From positions 1 through 8,461 of the forward strand of contig OMSN01000075.1 in NCBI GenBank assembly GCA_900313765.1: DNA of 8,461 nt, given 5' to 3'. The notes beneath the pieces were generated by a model. The model saw nothing but the letters and a program-made list of their open reading frames with translations, made no database searches and was not told the DNA's origin. Made by a program: the position numbers and the translations under genes. Each line of letters opens with the position of its first letter. Positions within the stretch are counted from its first letter, which is position 1. Below, piece after piece: positions 6,527 through 8,461 of this stretch. The stretch is from an uncultured Eubacteriales bacterium (lineage in GTDB: Bacteria > Bacillota > Clostridia > Lachnospirales > Lachnospiraceae).

Positions 6527-7783
6527 TTATCTCCTGCCAAATCTGCGAATGATCACTGCCAGTCCGAGTACCAGAGCTGCTATGATCGCAACTGCCACGA
6601 TGCCCCAGCTGGTATGGTTCTGTACGGATACTCTGAGGTCACATTCCGATGAGACCGCCTCATTGGATGCTGTGATCGCAGTCACATAGTCACCAAGGAT
6701 CGCATCCTTTGCCGGGGTGATATGCGCAGTCACCTCTGCACTCTCTCCGGCAGCAATGCTGTCAATCGTATCCTGGTCAAATGTCACTTCCCAGTCAGTG
6801 GACGCCTGTGCACTGAGGCTGATCCCTGTCAGGTCGATGTTGCCGGTATTCTGAAGGATCAGTGAAACGTCCCTGGTCTCTCCGGCAAACGCTTTGGCGG
6901 ACAGATTGCCGGTAGGGGTCGTGCACTCCAGTCCGTAGGATCCTGTGATCTTCACCGTTACCGGCAGTTCCAGTTTCTCCTCCGCGCTGGCTGCAGTCAG
7001 TGTGATCGGATACTCGCCTGCTGTCACATTCTGAGCCGGGGTCACAGCCACGGTGATCGTAGTGCTTGCACCTGCATCCACCGGAACCGATGATGTGGCG
7101 GATCCTGCATCGGAAGGTGTGAATGTCACATTCCATCCCTCAGGAGCCCCTGCTGCTGTCAGCGAGTAGGTCTGATTCTCACCGCTGTTGTTCGACAGAG
7201 TCGTGGTGTAGCTGAACTTGGTGCCGGAGGTTCCTTCCTGTTCTGCGTAATCTGTCGAGAAATCACCGGAGCCGACAACCTTCTCCTCAGCATCAACCTT
7301 GACAGTCAGTGCAAGGTCTTCGTCCACATCGCCGCCCTGCGCGTTCAGCGTGATCGTATAGGTATCTTCTTTTGTATCTTCCGGAATCGTCAGCGAATAG
7401 CTGAGAGAGGGGGAGTCATCTTTCGTCTGCATGGCGCCGACATGCACCATGGATACTTCGTTGGAACTGCCTTTAAAGGTTCCCTCCCATCCGTCGGGAA
7501 GGTCTTCGGCACTGAGCGATACACTGGTCTCCTGCGAGCCTGTGTTTGTTATATACAGAGTAAATGTTGAAGTGTCTCCGGGTTTCATGGTTACTCCCGG
7601 ATAGTCTGTACTGAATGTCACTTCAGAAGACTGCGCAGCTGTTATCTTAGTGCTTTCCGTCTCTTCTTCGTCTGCAAATGCACACACCGGATTCATCAGT
7701 GACGCGGTAAGCACGCCTGCCGCCAACAGTCCGAACGCTGACCGGACATACTTGTGCGTCATCATCTTTGATTCCTTAGCCAT
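6527..7783 (-). CDS. Secreted membrane-anchored protein with three NEW3-like repeats
   Basis: Surface protein of 418 residues. A signal peptide covers about 1-37 (hydrophobic core AFGLLAAGVLTASLM, likely cleavage after CAFA), and no lipobox is seen. Three beta-sandwich repeats follow at about 54-165, 173-281 and 282-388. Each opens with sequences like PGDTSTFTLYITNTG or AGETRDVSLILQNTGN and closes with a GxY-type strand such as GEYPITLTA or GDYVTAITA, the pattern of NEW3 (alpha-galactosidase-associated) domains. One membrane helix (393-413) with a short RRFGRR tail anchors it. The mature part has two cysteines, C287 and C381, both in repeat 3, so a disulfide is possible. It leads the operon with the ATPase (2-nt gap). 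This gene trio suggests a cell-surface export system; the role is unknown. AAAAGGAG precedes the ATG by 9 nt. Confidence 0.9.
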   Translation of the reverse strand: MAKESKMMTHKYVRSAFGLLAAGVLTASLMNPVCAFADEEETESTKITAAQSSEVTFSTDYPGVTMKPGDTSTFTLYITNTGSQETSVSLSAEDLPDGWEGTFKGSSNEVSMVHVGAMQTKDDSPSLSYSLTIPEDTKEDTYTITLNAQGGDVDEDLALTVKVDAEEKVVGSGDFSTDYAEQEGTSGTKFSYTTTLSNNSGENQTYSLTAAGAPEGWNVTFTPSDAGSATSSVPVDAGASTTITVAVTPAQNVTAGEYPITLTAASAEEKLELPVTVKITGSYGLECTTPTGNLSAKAFAGETRDVSLILQNTGNIDLTGISLSAQASTDWEVTFDQDTIDSIAAGESAEVTAHITPAKDAILGDYVTAITASNEAVSSECDLRVSVQNHTSWGIVAVAIIAALVLGLAVIIRRFGRR

Positions 7784-7809
7784 GGTATCATGCTCCTTTT
7801 CTTTCTCAG

Positions 7810-7837
7810 CCCTGAGGCCTTTTTTATTTCTTCAGGG
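7810..7837 (-). repeat. Short inverted repeat in the NEW3-operon leader
   Basis: CCCTGA (7810-7815) and TCAGGG (7832-7837) form a 6-bp inverted repeat with a 16-nt A/T-rich loop, about 30-55 nt before the NEW3-protein start. The rest of 7784-7923 is A/T-rich. It contains a TATAAT on the minus strand close behind the terminator, but no matching -35 box, so I do not call a promoter. Confidence 0.3.
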
Positions 7838-7923
7838 AACAATGTAGACTGATTCTGTGACGCAATTGCTGTTTTTCTGTGTTTTAAATGTGAACAGAAT
7901 CTATGATTATAAACTATAACTGC

Positions 7924-7964
7924 AAAAAAATACCCTGCGGCAGCACATTGATACTGCCGCAGGG
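7924..7964 (-). terminator. Intrinsic terminator after the trpB2-like gene
   Basis: A perfect 11-bp GC-rich stem (7933-7943 with 7954-7964) has a 10-nt loop and is followed on the minus strand by TA and seven T's (7924-7930). It ends transcription of the upstream TrpB-like gene, 82 nt after the position of its original stop at 8046. Confidence 0.93.
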
Positions 7965-8045
7965 CCATATTTGTTTACTTTGAAAGGCTCACCGGCCGTA
8001 AACCGTTTTCTACTTTACAGACCGTTCTGCTGCCGGAGGATCTCC

Positions 8046-8117
8046 TTACAGTCCAAGATTCGGGATTGACGCGAATCCTTTCTCCAGATCCTCATCTGTC
8101 GGGATGTAATCATTCAT
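8046..8117 (-). pseudogene. Detached C-terminal tail of the trpB2-like gene
   Basis: One nucleotide out of register with the frame ending at 8114, the minus strand reads [15 protein letters not shown] and then 8 more residues to TAA at 8046-8048. This looks like the native acidic end of TrpB-like proteins, and it directly adjoins GTGYF with no extra bases. The simplest reading is a 1-nt loss in the region 8114-8119, or a larger deletion of 3n+1 nt if the family's linker before this tail was also present. Confidence 0.7.
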
Positions 8118-8461
8118 TCGAAGTATCCGGTACCGGTCAGGCCGAAGATGATCGTCTTCTCTTCTCCTGTTTCTTTGCACTTGAGCGCTTCATCGATGGC
8201 AGCCCGGATCGCGTGGCTGGATTCCGGAGCCGGAAGGATGCCTTCTGTGCGGGCGAAGAGCTCAGCTGCCTGGAATACGGAAGTCTGCTCAACTGAAACC
8301 GCACGCATGTATCCGTCTGCATACAGCTGGGACAGAACCGGACTCATGCCATGGTATCTGAGGCCGCCTGCATGATTCGGTGACGGAATGAAATCATGGC
8401 CGAGCGTATACATTTTCGCAAGCGGCGTGACCAGTCCGGTATCGCAGAAATCGTATACATA
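8114..8461 (-). CDS. trpB2: TrpB2-type (TrpB-like) PLP-dependent enzyme, C-terminal part, frameshifted near the end
   Basis: The frame enters from outside the window and runs 115 residues to a TGA at 8114-8116. It matches the C-terminal region of TrpB2-class tryptophan synthase beta-like proteins, which join indole and serine in a PLP-dependent reaction. The visible blocks are [56 protein letters not shown] and [11 protein letters not shown]. The last residues after GTGYF are lost: the sequence that should follow continues in another frame (8046-8117). The PLP lysine and the catalytic core lie outside the window. A strong terminator follows. The call as TrpB2 rather than ordinary TrpB rests on the GLRYHG and ARTEG-PAPES blocks. 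Confidence 0.88.
   Translation of the reverse strand, partial: YVYDFCDTGLVTPLAKMYTLGHDFIPSPNHAGGLRYHGMSPVLSQLYADGYMRAVSVEQTSVFQAAELFARTEGILPAPESSHAIRAAIDEALKCKETGEEKTIIFGLTGTGYFE

Noticed and set aside
7784..7923. Promoter for the NEW3/ABC operon around TATAAT on the minus strand behind the terminator
   Set aside because: The -10-like box has no acceptable -35 at 15-19 bp, and the region is A/T-rich enough for such a hexamer by chance.

Overview
The window looks like a bacterial chromosome fragment from a Firmicute, most likely a Clostridia (Lachnospiraceae-like) genome. The reasons are strong AGGAGG-type ribosome binding sites, TTG starts, the gene order rpmJ-rpsM-rpsK-rpsD-rpoA-rplQ with rpsD inside the alpha operon, a zinc-free S4, and an unusually long L17. 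The taxon is an inference; no database was searched. Apart from a 33-codon gene tail at the left edge, every gene is on the minus strand, so the transcription order is right to left.

Right edge (8461-7924): the 3' end of a TrpB2-type (TrpB-like) PLP enzyme. Its reading frame is broken close to the C-terminus, and a strong intrinsic terminator follows.

7783-4529: a compact three-gene operon encoding a secreted, membrane-anchored protein with three NEW3-like beta-sandwich repeats, an ABC ATPase and an ABC-2 type permease. The genes are 2 nt apart and then overlap by 59 nt. A terminator at 4456-4495 ends it.

4451-764: the ribosomal alpha operon. A near-consensus sigma-A promoter (TTGCAA-17-TATAAT) lies 4 nt after the ABC operon terminator. 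It drives rpmJ (L36), rpsM (S13), rpsK (S11), rpsD (S4), rpoA and rplQ (L17). A 318-nt gap between rpmJ and rpsM has no convincing gene but holds several inverted repeats and could be a structured leader. The genes usually found upstream (adk, map, infA) are absent, and their place is taken by the ABC operon.

767-116: a GNAT acetyltransferase overlaps the rplQ stop by 4 nt and ends at a bidirectional terminator that also serves the convergent plus-strand gene. The rplQ/GNAT junction carries a perfect 69-bp tandem duplication. It leaves rplQ intact, gives the GNAT gene two identical RBS/TTG starts and adds 23 in-frame residues to the longer form.

The main points for follow-up are the 69-bp duplication with dual starts, the trpB2 frameshift, the structured rpmJ-rpsM gap, and the rearranged flanks of the alpha operon. 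No CRISPR array, transposase, tRNA or rRNA was seen, and there is no clear sign of a wholly new multi-gene system.
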